In this document: positions 50,199-58,761 of the stretch, in pieces
How positions within the stretch are numbered: position 1 is the first letter of the stretch
How the letters are laid out: every line of letters starts with the position of its first letter
NCBI GenBank assembly: GCA_023266575.1
Contig: JAHFPV010000011.1
Coordinates: 62,001-126,000, forward strand
Length of the DNA: 64,000 nt
Direction of reading: 5' to 3'
Source of the DNA: Sphingobium sp.
GTDB lineage: Bacteria; Pseudomonadota; Alphaproteobacteria; Sphingomonadales; Sphingomonadaceae
Translations under genes and position numbers: made by a program
The notes under the pieces: generated by a model
Seen by the model: only the letters and a program-made list of their open reading frames with translations
Told to the model about the DNA's origin: nothing
Databases searched by the model: none

Positions 50199-50222
50199 GT
50201 GTTCCCGCGCAGGCGGGAACAC
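50199..50222. repeat. 10-bp stem palindrome between valS and the MATE gene
   Basis: GTGTTCCCGC-GCAG-GCGGGAACAC forms a perfect 10-bp stem with a four-base loop between the valS stop and the MATE start. The core TCCCGCG-AGGCGGGA is shared with the arms of the bamB-der repeat, so both may be members of one REP family. Confidence 0.7.
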
Positions 50223-50237
50223 ATAGTCCTTATAGCT

Positions 50238-53201
50238 TCACCCCAACCGGTCCAGCGCCGCTTTCAGCCTTTCCGCCTCGGCGGTTTTTTCGGCATGATC
50301 CTCGCGCGCCTTGGCGACGGCTTCGGGCTTGGCCTTTTCGACGAAACTGGGGTTGGACAATCGCCCGCCCAGGCCATCCCGCTCTTTCTCCGCCGCAGCC
50401 AGCGCCTTGGCGAGGCGGGCTTTTTCCGCCGCAATGTCGATCACGCCTTCCAGCGGCAGGATGAAGGTCGCCTCATCCACAACGATCTGCGCCGCGCCGC
50501 CTTCGGGTGGCTCGCCGAACGTCAGGCTCTCGATCCGCCCCAGCCGCGCCAGCGCTGCGCCCTGCCGGTCGAGGCGGCGGTGCGTCGTTTCCGATCCGTC
50601 GCGCACCACCATCGGCAGCTTGGCGCCCGGCGGCACATTGAGTTCGGTGCGTCCGGTGCGGATCGCGCTGACCAGCCGGATCAGCCAGTCAATCTCCGCC
50701 TGCGCGTCCGTATCGACCGCCGCCAGCGCCCTGGGCCATTGCGCGACGATCAGTGCGTTGGCGCGGTCCCCGGTCAGGTGCCACAATTCTTCGGTGATGA
50801 AGGGCATGAACGGGTGGAGCATCACCAAAATCTGGTCGAACGCCCAGCCCGCGACCGCGCGCGTCTCATCGTCCATCGCGCCCTTCGTCAGCTCGATATA
50901 CCAGTCGCAAAACTGGTCCCAGACGAAGTGATAGATGGCATTGGCCGCCGCATCGAAACGCAGGTCAGCCAGCGCCGTGTCGATCGCCTGCACGGTCGCC
51001 ACCGTCTCGGCGATGATCCAGCGGTTGACTGGCAGCGTGGCGGCAGGCGCGTCGATGCTGGTCGAAGCCGTCACCCCGTTCGACTGGAGGAAACGCGCCG
51101 CGTTCCAGAGCTTGGTCGCAAAGTTGCGATAGCCCTCGACCCGCTTCTCATCCATCTTCACGTCGCGACCCTGGCTCTCCATCGCACTCATGAAGAAACG
51201 CAGCGCATCGGCCCCGAACTTGTCGATCAGGCCCAGCGGATCGACCACATTGCCCTTGGACTTGGACATTTTCTGCCCGTCCGCGGCGCGAACGAGGCCG
51301 TGGAGGTAGAGCTTACGCCAGGGGACCTCGCCCATAAATTCCATCCCCTGCATCGCCATCCGCGCGTCCCAGAAGAACAGGATGTCGAACCCGGAAATGA
51401 GCAGATCATTGGGGTAATGGCGGGAGACCAGACTGGCTCCCTCTCCCCTTGGGGGAGAGGGTTGGGGTGAGGGGGGGCTGCCGTCGATGGGGTGGTCCAC
51501 CCCCACCCTGCCCTCCCCCTCAATGGGGAGGGTTTCTTCCGGCCAGCCCAGCGTCCCGAACGGCCACAGCGCCGAGGAGAACCAGGTGTCGAGGACGTCG
51601 GGGTCGCGAAACAGAGCGATCTTGTTCGCGTTTTCCTGCGCTAACTTTTGATTGCCACTAAGTGCCGTGTCGCGTTCGAGATATTCCTCTTCGTCACCGA
51701 CAAACACAAACTCTGTGTCCGGGCCATAATAGCCTATGAGTTGCTCATGAAGATGGTCCTCGTCTAGCGCGACGAATGGCACGTCCTCAATGGTCGACGA
51801 CAAGTCGGGAGCAACACCATCAGGCACCCTTTTCGGCCCATACCAAACCGGAATCCGATGCCCCCACCACAACTGCCGTGACACGCACCAGGGCTGGATA
51901 TTTTCCATCCAGTTGAAGAAGGTCTTTTCCCATGTCTTGGGGACGATCTCGATCCGCCCGTCGCGCACCGCCTGCATCGGCGCGACCGCCAGCTTGGCGG
52001 CATCGACATACCATTGATCGGTGAGCCAGGGTTCTATCACCACGCCCGACCGGTCGCCAAACGGCGTCTGGATGACGCGCGGCTCGAAGTCGGCAACGAC
52101 CTCCTCGCCTTCCTTATTCTTGGCAACGTGCGGCACAAGGAAGCCCAGCGCCTTCATCTCCGCGACCACAGCCTCGCGCGCGCCATCCACGCCGTCGCGC
52201 TTGAAGCGGTGCAGGCCGAGATACGTTTCCGGCACCAGACCGTCCGCCGTCTGCACGACATTGGCATCCGCATCGAACATATTGAGCATCTGGCCCGCCG
52301 CGATGCCCGCGCGCTTGCCGACCTCGAAATCGTTGAAATCATGCCCCGGCGTGATCTTGACCGCGCCGGACCCCAGTTCGGGGTCGGCATAGTCGTCGCC
52401 GACGATCCGCAAGCGGCGCCCGGTGATCGGCTGCAATATCTCCTTGCCGATCACGCTGCGATAGCGCGGATCGTCGGGATGGACCGCAACCGCCATGTCG
52501 GCCAACATCGTTTCGGGCCGCGTTGTCGCGACCACGATATGGTCCGCCCCATCGGCTAGGCGCACACCGTCCGCCAGCGGATATATGAAGCGCCAGAAGC
52601 CGCCCTGCGTCTCCTTCGTCTCCACCTCCAGATCGGAAATGGCGGATCGGAAATGCGGGTCCCAGTTGACCAGCCTTTTGTCGCGATAGAGCAGGCCGCG
52701 CTGGTGCAGTTCCACGAACACCTTGACCACGGCCTTGCTGAAATGTGGGTCCATGGTGAATTGTTCGCGGCTCCAGTCCATCGAACAGCCCAGCCGCCGC
52801 AGCTGGCCAGTGATCGTGCCGCCGCTCTCCTGCTTCCACTCCCACACCTTCGCGATGAACTCGTCGCGCGTGTAATCGGTGCGCTTCTCGCCCTTGGCGT
52901 TCATCTGCCGCTCGACCACCATCTGGGTCGCGATGCCCGCATGGTCGGTGCCGACCACCCACAAAGCATCCTTGCCGCGCAGCCGTTCGTAGCGGATCAT
53001 GATGTCCTGCAACGTATTGTCGAGCGCATGGCCGATATGCAGGCTGCCCGTCACATTGGGCGGCGGATTGACGATGGTATAGGGCTGCGCGTCCGGTCGT
53101 TCGGGGCGGAACAGGCCGTTCGTCTCCCAATGCTTGTACCAGCGGGCTTCGATATCAGCGGGGTCGAATGTTTTGGGCAGGTCGGTCATGGAAGCGCCCA
53201 T
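50238..53201 (-). CDS. valS: Valine-tRNA ligase (with in-frame palindromic insert)
   Basis: 987-residue class I synthetase charging tRNA-Val. HIGH motif in [14 protein letters not shown] (near 48-61), editing domain about 200-350, [19 protein letters not shown] (about 525-545), KMSKSKGNV (near 640), anticodon-binding domain and C-terminal coiled coil ([19 protein letters not shown]). It is longer than usual. One cause is a REP-like palindrome at 51439-51532, read through in frame. It adds about 31 residues (557-588, Pro/Gly/Glu-rich) between GWPEETL and [14 protein letters not shown] patch of lower G+C lies just upstream in the protein (51606-51850). Start at 53201 has a GGAAGGG site; Met 5 is an alternative. 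The frame is intact. Confidence 0.95.
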   Translation of the reverse strand: MGASMTDLPKTFDPADIEARWYKHWETNGLFRPERPDAQPYTIVNPPPNVTGSLHIGHALDNTLQDIMIRYERLRGKDALWVVGTDHAGIATQMVVERQMNAKGEKRTDYTRDEFIAKVWEWKQESGGTITGQLRRLGCSMDWSREQFTMDPHFSKAVVKVFVELHQRGLLYRDKRLVNWDPHFRSAISDLEVETKETQGGFWRFIYPLADGVRLADGADHIVVATTRPETMLADMAVAVHPDDPRYRSVIGKEILQPITGRRLRIVGDDYADPELGSGAVKITPGHDFNDFEVGKRAGIAAGQMLNMFDADANVVQTADGLVPETYLGLHRFKRDGVDGAREAVVAEMKALGFLVPHVAKNKEGEEVVADFEPRVIQTPFGDRSGVVIEPWLTDQWYVDAAKLAVAPMQAVRDGRIEIVPKTWEKTFFNWMENIQPWCVSRQLWWGHRIPVWYGPKRVPDGVAPDLSSTIEDVPFVALDEDHLHEQLIGYYGPDTEFVFVGDEEEYLERDTALSGNQKLAQENANKIALFRDPDVLDTWFSSALWPFGTLGWPEETLPIEGEGRVGVDHPIDGSPPSPQPSPPRGEGASLVSRHYPNDLLISGFDILFFWDARMAMQGMEFMGEVPWRKLYLHGLVRAADGQKMSKSKGNVVDPLGLIDKFGADALRFFMSAMESQGRDVKMDEKRVEGYRNFATKLWNAARFLQSNGVTASTSIDAPAATLPVNRWIIAETVATVQAIDTALADLRFDAAANAIYHFVWDQFCDWYIELTKGAMDDETRAVAGWAFDQILVMLHPFMPFITEELWHLTGDRANALIVAQWPRALAAVDTDAQAEIDWLIRLVSAIRTGRTELNVPPGAKLPMVVRDGSETTHRRLDRQGAALARLGRIESLTFGEPPEGGAAQIVVDEATFILPLEGVIDIAAEKARLAKALAAAEKERDGLGGRLSNPSFVEKAKPEAVAKAREDHAEKTAEAERLKAALDRLG
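51439..51532. repeat. REP-like element inserted in frame within valS
   Basis: Two palindromes bound the element: CCCTCTCCCC-TT-GGGGGAGAGG (51439-51460, with a further G) and CCCTCCCC-TCAATG-GGGAGGG (51511-51532). Between them lie GTTGGGGTGAGGG and TGGGGTGGTCCACCCCCACC, which parallel GTTGGGTGAGGG and TTGGGCGGACCACCCTC in the atpA-atpG element. The minus-strand frame is open throughout and encodes a Pro/Ser/Gly/Glu-rich loop. Confidence 0.85.
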
Positions 53202-53234
53202 AATGGCCCTTCCCGTTCCATTCCAGCGAAACTA

Positions 53235-54374
53235 TTATCCGGCCACACCCTCCGCCCTGGCAAAGGCGTCCAGCTTGGCGTGGCAAGCGGCGCGTTGCGC
53301 CTCGCTCATCCAGCCCGCGTTGAAGGCATTACGCTGCAACCGCACCAGCTCCGCCTTGGTCAGCGCACTGCGCGCCTGCGCCTTCACCAGCACTTCATTG
53401 AGATATTCGCTGCCCATATAGGCCGGATCATCCGAATTGATGGTGACGTTGAGACCCGCGTCCAGCATCCCGCGCACCACATCGACCGGCGGCTTGTCCC
53501 CGCGCACCGTGCCGGAAAAGCTGGGACAGACGGTGAAAGTGAGGTTCCGCGCCTTCGCCATCGCGATCAGCTCCGGCGATTCCAATATATTGCCACCATG
53601 GTCGATCCGGTCGACGCGGATATCGATAATCGCCTGGCGAATATGCGCCAAAATATCCTTCTGGTTGAGGTCGCAATGCGCCGTGACCTTCAGCCCCGCT
53701 GCCCGCGCCTTGGCGAAATGGGTGGCGAATTTGATCGGCGGATGATCCTTCTCGTCCGAATCCAGCCCGACAGCGACCAGATGCTCGCGGAACGGCAGCG
53801 CCGCGTCGAGCGCCGCCATCGCCGACTCCGCCGACAGGTCGCGCACGAAGCAGAGGATGAGCTGCGACCCGATCCCCAACTGCGCCGCAGCCGCCTCCCG
53901 CGCGCTGGTGATGCCGCCAATCACAGCCGCCATCGGCACGCCGCGTTTCAAATGCTCCTGCGGGTCGAAGAACATTTCGGCATAAAGGATATTCTGCGAC
54001 GCCGCCTTGGCCAGATAGGCATAGGCCAGATCGTGAAAATCCTGCTCGGTCCGCAACACCTTCATGCCGTCATAATAGATGGCCAGAAAGCTCGGCAGGT
54101 CATGATAGATATAGCTGGCCTTCATCGCGGCGACATCGGCAAAGGGCAGGTCCAGCCCGTTGCGCTTCGCCAGCGCGAACTTCATTTCCGCTTCCAGCGT
54201 GCCTTCCAGATGGACATGATATTCCGCCTTGGGCAGCGCGGCGATGAAGCGCGCCATGTCGGCAGCATCGCCTTCCGGCTGGGCCACCGCGCTCCACATC
54301 GGGAGGGAAGGCGCCATCGCGGCGAGCGATGCACCCACTACGCCACGAACCAGACCGCGTCTGCTCAACATCAT
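53235..54374 (-). CDS. Exported (Tat) adenosine-deaminase-family protein
   Basis: 379 residues from ATG at 54374 (AGGGGAT site; frame open to 54557). The N-terminus MLSRRGLVRGVVGASLAAMAP is a twin-arginine signal (R5 R6), so the folded protein is sent to the periplasm. The amidohydrolase barrel has HVH (53-55) in EYHVHLEGTLEAE, RIDHGGNI and INSDDPAYMG, all zinc or active-site motifs of adenosine deaminases. The usual HxGE motif with the catalytic Glu reads TAHCDLNQ, so the proton-donor glutamate is not at its normal place. It may deaminate a different purine-like substrate. Confidence 0.85.
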   Translation of the reverse strand: MMLSRRGLVRGVVGASLAAMAPSLPMWSAVAQPEGDAADMARFIAALPKAEYHVHLEGTLEAEMKFALAKRNGLDLPFADVAAMKASYIYHDLPSFLAIYYDGMKVLRTEQDFHDLAYAYLAKAASQNILYAEMFFDPQEHLKRGVPMAAVIGGITSAREAAAAQLGIGSQLILCFVRDLSAESAMAALDAALPFREHLVAVGLDSDEKDHPPIKFATHFAKARAAGLKVTAHCDLNQKDILAHIRQAIIDIRVDRIDHGGNILESPELIAMAKARNLTFTVCPSFSGTVRGDKPPVDVVRGMLDAGLNVTINSDDPAYMGSEYLNEVLVKAQARSALTKAELVRLQRNAFNAGWMSEAQRAACHAKLDAFARAEGVAG

Positions 54375-54481
54375 CACCAATCCCCTGAAAACCCGTCTGT
54401 CTATCCGGGGATCGAGCGGCGCATGTCCATCATGATATAGTCCACGCCCCGTATCAAAAAATGGAGCGGGAGGGACGCGGC

Positions 54482-54988
54482 TCAGCGCGCGGTTATGCGC
54501 GCGATTTCCTTGGCCACCATATCCTCGACCAATGCAGGCAGGCGGGCGTCGAGCCATTCCTTGAGCATGGGTTTCAGCATCGATCGGACCAGCCCGTCGA
54601 GCGTATTGTCCGCGCCTTCGGGGGCGGCGACCAGCATGGAAGAGAGAGCCGACAGAGAATGACGCGCCGCGACTTCGCTTTCGACCGACAGGATCGATTC
54701 GTCCGCTGCGGCGGCAGGCTTGGCCACCGGCGTCGCCTTGGCGGCAGCTTTGGGAGCGGGCATCACATCCTCCACCACGACCTCATCGGTCAGTTCCAGC
54801 ACTTCGTCGACCAGAGGGACAAAGGGTGCAGGCGCCGGTTCGCCCGGTTCGATCAGGGACTTGGGCGCGGGATCGGCCCGGCCGCGGCGCGGCGCAGCCT
54901 GCACCGCCTCCTCGCCTTCCTCGGCGATGATCCGCTTGATGGACGAGAGTATCTCTTCCATCGAGGGTTCCTTTGTCATGTCGCCCAT
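54482..54988 (-). CDS. PopZ-like DUF2497 protein
   Basis: 168 residues. N-terminal helix EPSMEEILSSIKRIIAEEGEE, a Pro/Ala/Glu-rich disordered middle (about 30-110), and a C-terminal oligomerisation region LDGLVRSMLKPMLKEWLDARLPALVEDMVAKEIARI. This three-part layout is that of PopZ/DUF2497, the alphaproteobacterial polar organiser that forms condensates and anchors ParB-parS at the cell pole. ATG at 54988 behind AGGGGAC. In many alphaproteobacteria this gene lies beside valS and a TolC-family gene, exactly as here. Confidence 0.9.
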   Translation of the reverse strand: MGDMTKEPSMEEILSSIKRIIAEEGEEAVQAAPRRGRADPAPKSLIEPGEPAPAPFVPLVDEVLELTDEVVVEDVMPAPKAAAKATPVAKPAAAADESILSVESEVAARHSLSALSSMLVAAPEGADNTLDGLVRSMLKPMLKEWLDARLPALVEDMVAKEIARITAR

Positions 54989-55025
54989 GCCGTCCCCTGA
55001 CTATCGGCCCCGCAATTGCAGCCGC

Positions 55026-56501
55026 TTATGGCTGTTGTGCCGTTTCGGGACTCACATTGGCGTTTTGTGGCAGCGTGTCAACGGTGCGCGTGGCAACCGG
55101 CATGGGCGCTGCACCATAGTCCCAGTCGAACCATTTGCCCTTCACCCGGTCATAATTGACCATCGGATCGTAAAGCGTGCCACTGGCCAGCCCCAGATCG
55201 TCGGCCTCGGCATGGCCCATTGCCGCCAGCAGGCTGAAGCCCGCGACATAGGCGTTGCGCCGCGCCGACACCAGCTGGACGCGGGCGTTGAGCGCTTCCT
55301 GCTCGGCATTCAGGATATCGAGGATGGTGCGGCTGCCGACCGAATTTTCGGCCCGCACGCCTTCCAGCGACAGGCTGGCCGCCTCGACAGCCTTCTGGTT
55401 GGACTCGATCGCCTTGAGCGAGGCCTGCCAGCTGGCATAGGCGGCGCGCGCCTGGGCAATGACCCCGCGTTCGACCTGGATTTCCTGCTCGATCGCCTGC
55501 GATTCCTGCGCCTGGCGCTGGCGCACCTGCGCGGCGGGGCGGCCACCCTGATAGAGGGGGATGCTCAGCTGGACCCCGGCCTGCGCCTGTTTGTTGATCT
55601 GCGATCCGCCCCCGGCCGTGCCATTGTCGAGCGTATTGAGATAATTGGTATAGCCCGCCTGGGTAAAGCCGGAGAGGGTAGGCAGATTGGCTGCCTTGGC
55701 CACCCGCACATCATAGCTGGCGGCCTCCCGCACTTTCTTGGCTGCCGCAATGTCGGGATTGTCGACCAGCGCGACCTGCACCGCCAGATCGGGCGTCGCG
55801 GGCAGCCCCGGCAGAACCGGCGGCGGCTCCAGCATGTCGGGCGCTTCGCCCACCAGCGCGATATAATTTTCGCGGCTGGTGATCAGGTTCGACTGCACCG
55901 TCTGCAAATCGGCCTGCGCCAGCGCCAGCCGCGATTGCGACTGCGCCACGTCGGTGCGGGTCAGGTCACCCACTTCGAACCGGTCGTTGGTCGCCTGGAG
56001 ATTGACCTCCAGCACCTTCACATTAGCCTGATTGAGCGACACGATCGCGCTGTCGCGGATCACGTCCATATAGGCAGCGACAACCTGCGAAAAAATGCTC
56101 GCTTCAGTGCCGCGCAGATTGGCCTGCCCCGCTTCCACCCGGACCTTGGCGGCCTTTACGCCATTGCGGACGGCCCCGCCCGAATAGATCGGCACGCTCA
56201 ACTGCGCCTGCGCATTCACGGTGCGCTGGGGCGACGTAAAGCTGATCGTGGGCTTGAGGATGCTCTCCGAAAAGCTGGCGCTCACATCCGCCGCGGGACG
56301 CCCGCCGGCCTTCTGGATCGGCACATTTTCATCGGTCGCCCGCTGCCCTGCGCGCGCGCCGGTCAGCGTCGGGTTGGACGCATAGGCCTTCGCCAGCGCG
56401 CCTTGCAGCGTTTCGGCCATGGCCGGACCGGCCAGGCAAGAGGATAGCAACAGCAAGGCTGTAGCGGTGGTCCGCCGGAAATTAGGTCGCTTTGCTGTCA
56501 T
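55026..56501 (-). CDS. TolC-family outer-membrane efflux channel
   Basis: 491 residues from ATG at 56501 (GGGGAT site; frame open to 56540). Signal peptide ending GPAMA. Two OEP repeats follow with long Ala/Gln-rich helices; TLQGALAKAYASNPTLTGARA opens repeat one and TPDLAVQVALVDNPDIAAAKKVREAASYDVRVAKAANLPTLS repeat two. The set forms the trimeric barrel plus periplasmic tunnel. It exports substrates of inner-membrane pumps or type I secretion systems located elsewhere. The C-terminus is extended and Pro/Asn/Gln-rich. It begins 10 bases after the isoaspartyl methyltransferase stop, so the two are co-transcribed. Confidence 0.93.
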   Translation of the reverse strand: MTAKRPNFRRTTATALLLLSSCLAGPAMAETLQGALAKAYASNPTLTGARAGQRATDENVPIQKAGGRPAADVSASFSESILKPTISFTSPQRTVNAQAQLSVPIYSGGAVRNGVKAAKVRVEAGQANLRGTEASIFSQVVAAYMDVIRDSAIVSLNQANVKVLEVNLQATNDRFEVGDLTRTDVAQSQSRLALAQADLQTVQSNLITSRENYIALVGEAPDMLEPPPVLPGLPATPDLAVQVALVDNPDIAAAKKVREAASYDVRVAKAANLPTLSGFTQAGYTNYLNTLDNGTAGGGSQINKQAQAGVQLSIPLYQGGRPAAQVRQRQAQESQAIEQEIQVERGVIAQARAAYASWQASLKAIESNQKAVEAASLSLEGVRAENSVGSRTILDILNAEQEALNARVQLVSARRNAYVAGFSLLAAMGHAEADDLGLASGTLYDPMVNYDRVKGKWFDWDYGAAPMPVATRTVDTLPQNANVSPETAQQP

Positions 56502-56511
56502 GATCCCCGTC

Positions 56512-57144
56512 TCAAAAAACGAATCGCTCCGGCGCGGCAAAGCCCGGCAGCACCACCATCTCTATATCCGCAACGCTGGACAGGCCCAGCACGCCCGCGA
56601 CGACCCGGCCACTGGCCAGCCGCGTGACGCCGCGTTCGACCACGCCGGTGACGACCCGCGCCCCGTCGACAAGCTGCCCAACGAGCGCAGCAGGCACTTC
56701 CGCCACCGCGCCGTCGATGAACAAAAGATCATAAGGCGCACCAGCCGCCGCCCCGGCGTTCAGCGGCCCGCGCACCACGGTCGCGCCTGCAATGTCCGGC
56801 CCGCCCTCTTCCTCGACCGCCGTCACCTGCGCGCCCAGCGCGGTCAGCAGCGCAGCGCTATAGCCGGTCGCCGCGCCGATCAGCAGCACCTTGTCACCCG
56901 GCGCGACCTTCGCCTCGGTCAGCAGGCGACCGACCACCAAAGGCGGGTTGAGCGCGCGTCCGCCACTCAGCGGGATCGGGCGATCGATATAGGTCATGGC
57001 GCGGCGTTCGGTCGGGACATAATTCTCACGCGGCACGCTGGCCATCGCGGCGATCACGCGCGGATCATCCACGTCGCTGGTACGCAACTGGCTTTCGACC
57101 ATGGCGGTCCGCATCGAAGAAAAATTCTGCTCGGTCACGATCAT
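56512..57144 (-). CDS. pcm: Protein-L-isoaspartate O-methyltransferase family protein
   Basis: 210 residues from ATG at 57144 (frame open to 57207). PCMT signature: FSSMRTAMVESQLRTSDVDDPRVIAAMASVPRENYVP, then NPPLVVGRLLTEAKVAPGDKVLLIGAATGYSAALL with the SAM-binding glycine loop (IGAATGYSA), and YDLLFIDGAVAEVP. Repairs isoaspartyl damage by SAM-dependent methylation. This short alphaproteobacterial form is regularly found upstream of a tolC-like gene, as here. Some members lack measured repair activity. Confidence 0.88.
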   Translation of the reverse strand: MIVTEQNFSSMRTAMVESQLRTSDVDDPRVIAAMASVPRENYVPTERRAMTYIDRPIPLSGGRALNPPLVVGRLLTEAKVAPGDKVLLIGAATGYSAALLTALGAQVTAVEEEGGPDIAGATVVRGPLNAGAAAGAPYDLLFIDGAVAEVPAALVGQLVDGARVVTGVVERGVTRLASGRVVAGVLGLSSVADIEMVVLPGFAAPERFVF

Positions 57145-57343
57145 TCTCGCTTGGTCGACTGGACTTGGCACAACTGTATTGGCAATGCAATACAGCAAGG
57201 GGATCAACGGACCTCTAAATCAGCGCGCAGGCCACGCCAAGCGGCTTTGCATGGCAGGCGACCAGAATCTTGACGCCCCCGCCCGATCCGCCGCTTGACT
57301 TTGCAACCAAAGCCGCACATTTGCGGCGTCCACCGCGACGGAT

Positions 57344-57417
57344 GGCCCGATGGCGGAGTGGTTACGCAGAGGACTGCAAATCCTTGCACGCCGGTTCGAT
57401 TCCGGCTCGGGCCTCCA
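57344..57417 (+). tRNA. tRNA-Cys (anticodon GCA)
   Basis: Acceptor stem GGCCCGA (57344-57350) pairs with TCGGGCC (57407-57413). Anticodon stem GAGGA/TCCTT holds loop CTGCAAA with anticodon GCA at 57376-57378. T arm is GCCGG-TTCGATT-CCGGC, discriminator U, encoded CCA at 57415-57417. The U discriminator is typical of tRNA-Cys. A truncated integrase begins 164 bases downstream, so this tRNA is the likely attachment site. Confidence 0.96.
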
Positions 57418-57581
57418 AAATCCTGTCTGGCGACGTTTGCCAACAGTTGAAAAATCCCTGATTTCCGGTAGTTTATGGGCATTCTCTGATTGTCAGTGGA
57501 TGCCCTTGTTTGCCTGCAATTGCGGATGATTGGGGCCTAATTTGGGGGCCTCAAAAGGCCCCAGCAGAATCGAGGCCCCCA

Positions 57582-57965
57582 ATGGTGCTAACCGATACCG
57601 CTATCCGCAATGCCAAGCCCGCAGATAAGCCTTACAAGGTTACTGACTCCCAAGGTTTGTATTTGCTCGTCAATCCAAGAGGCAGCAAGCTGTGGCGAAT
57701 CAAATACCGGATCGATGGCGTAGAGCGAAAACTGTCGCTCGGGGCGTATCCCGAGATTACCTTGGCCGAGGCGCGCGCTGCCAGGGATGCCGCCCGTAGG
57801 CAGCTGGCTCATGCGATCGATCCCAACGTAGCCAAACGACAAGCCCGCATTGAGGCGAGCATTCGGGCCAGCAACAGCTTCGCTAGCGTGGCCGAGGAAT
57901 TGATAGAGAAGAAAGCGCGTGAGGGGTTGCCCGTTGCGCTGTCGAAGACGCGTTCAGTGACTTGA
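57582..57965 (+). pseudogene. Tyrosine integrase, N-terminal fragment (P4-type, DUF4102)
   Basis: From the ATG at 57582 the frame reads LTDTAIRNAKPADKPYKVTD, GLYLLVNPRGSKLWRIKYRI, ERKLSLGAYPEITLAEAR, the DUF4102 arm-binding domain of P4-like tRNA-targeting integrases. A short part of the core-binding domain follows (SVAEELIEKKAREGLPV). After about residue 115-123 it breaks into antisense trbI and stops at 57963. The whole catalytic domain (R-H-R-Y) is missing; normal length is about 400. Coding bases are poorer in G+C than neighbours. Position next to tRNA-Cys fits its former target. Confidence 0.9.
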
Positions 57966-58711
57966 GCGGTGACGAGGCCGGGGAGGTCGGACCTGAGTCC
58001 CGTAATGAGGCTCGCCGCGATAACGCTGCCAGCGGACAGCATGTCCGACGACGCCGGTGGGCTCAACCGATGCTCGTTGACATCGCCGCCAGTGTCGCGG
58101 GCTGCAACAAAGTCAGCCTTGCGCTGCTGGGCGTTGGGATCGCGATCAAGATCGATGGCGATGCGCGACGCATCGCTCGCTACGGCCGGGGGAGATAACG
58201 GCGTTGCGGCGGCACCGCGGGTCGGATCGGTGCGGTTGCCGGATTGCACCAGCAATTCCGACTCGCGTGCCGCCTTCAGCTCCGCCGCGCGACGATCGCG
58301 CTCGGTCGCGGCGGCTTGGTCCGCACGACCGGGTGAGGCGCTCGCCGATTCCACGCCCATCGCACGCTGATGATTGAGGATGGGTCGGCCGAGATCGCCC
58401 GGCAAGGGCGGTCCGAGTTTGGGCACGTCGCCATAACTGCCCGGCAAGCGGCTCAGTGTATCGGTCGGCGCTTTCGCCGCGACCGTCTGGTCGTCGGCTT
58501 TTCCAGCGAGGTGCAGCGCGGACGGCCGCAGCGCGACCCAGGCTGTCGCGATCAGGCTGACCGAACCAAGCGCCGCGATCGCCACCACGGCGCCCCGCTT
58601 GAAGCGGATCGCCCGCGCCGGCTGCGCGCGAAGCGCCAGTGTCTCCGGGTCCACCTTGCCCGGTGTGGTGGGGGTCCCGGGCGTCGGTGAGGCTGCCGCT
58701 TCGAGGGTCAT
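57929..58711 (-). pseudogene. trbI: TrbI (VirB10-like) 3'-truncated
   Basis: Conjugal transfer protein spanning the envelope. The fragment has 261 trbI-like residues: cytoplasmic N-terminus, one membrane helix (about 38-60, RGAVVAIAALGSVSLIATAWV), Pro-rich linker, and the start of the VirB10 core (LSAGSVIAASLITGLRSDLPGLVTAQVTE...VFDSATG). At that point, near 57929-57952, homology ends and the frame runs antisense through the integrase to 57809. The C-terminal beta-barrel and antenna are lost, so it cannot form the outer-membrane core complex. It starts 50 bases after the trbG-like stop. Confidence 0.88.
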
Positions 58712-58761
58712 GATCCCCTCCGTGTGGGCGCGCCTTCCGCCACTCGGCTAATGCGGACGAT

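Noticed and set aside
50193-54440. Long plus-strand frames opposite valS and the adenosine-deaminase-like gene
   Set aside because: Antisense shadow of strongly supported coding regions; no start site or domain.
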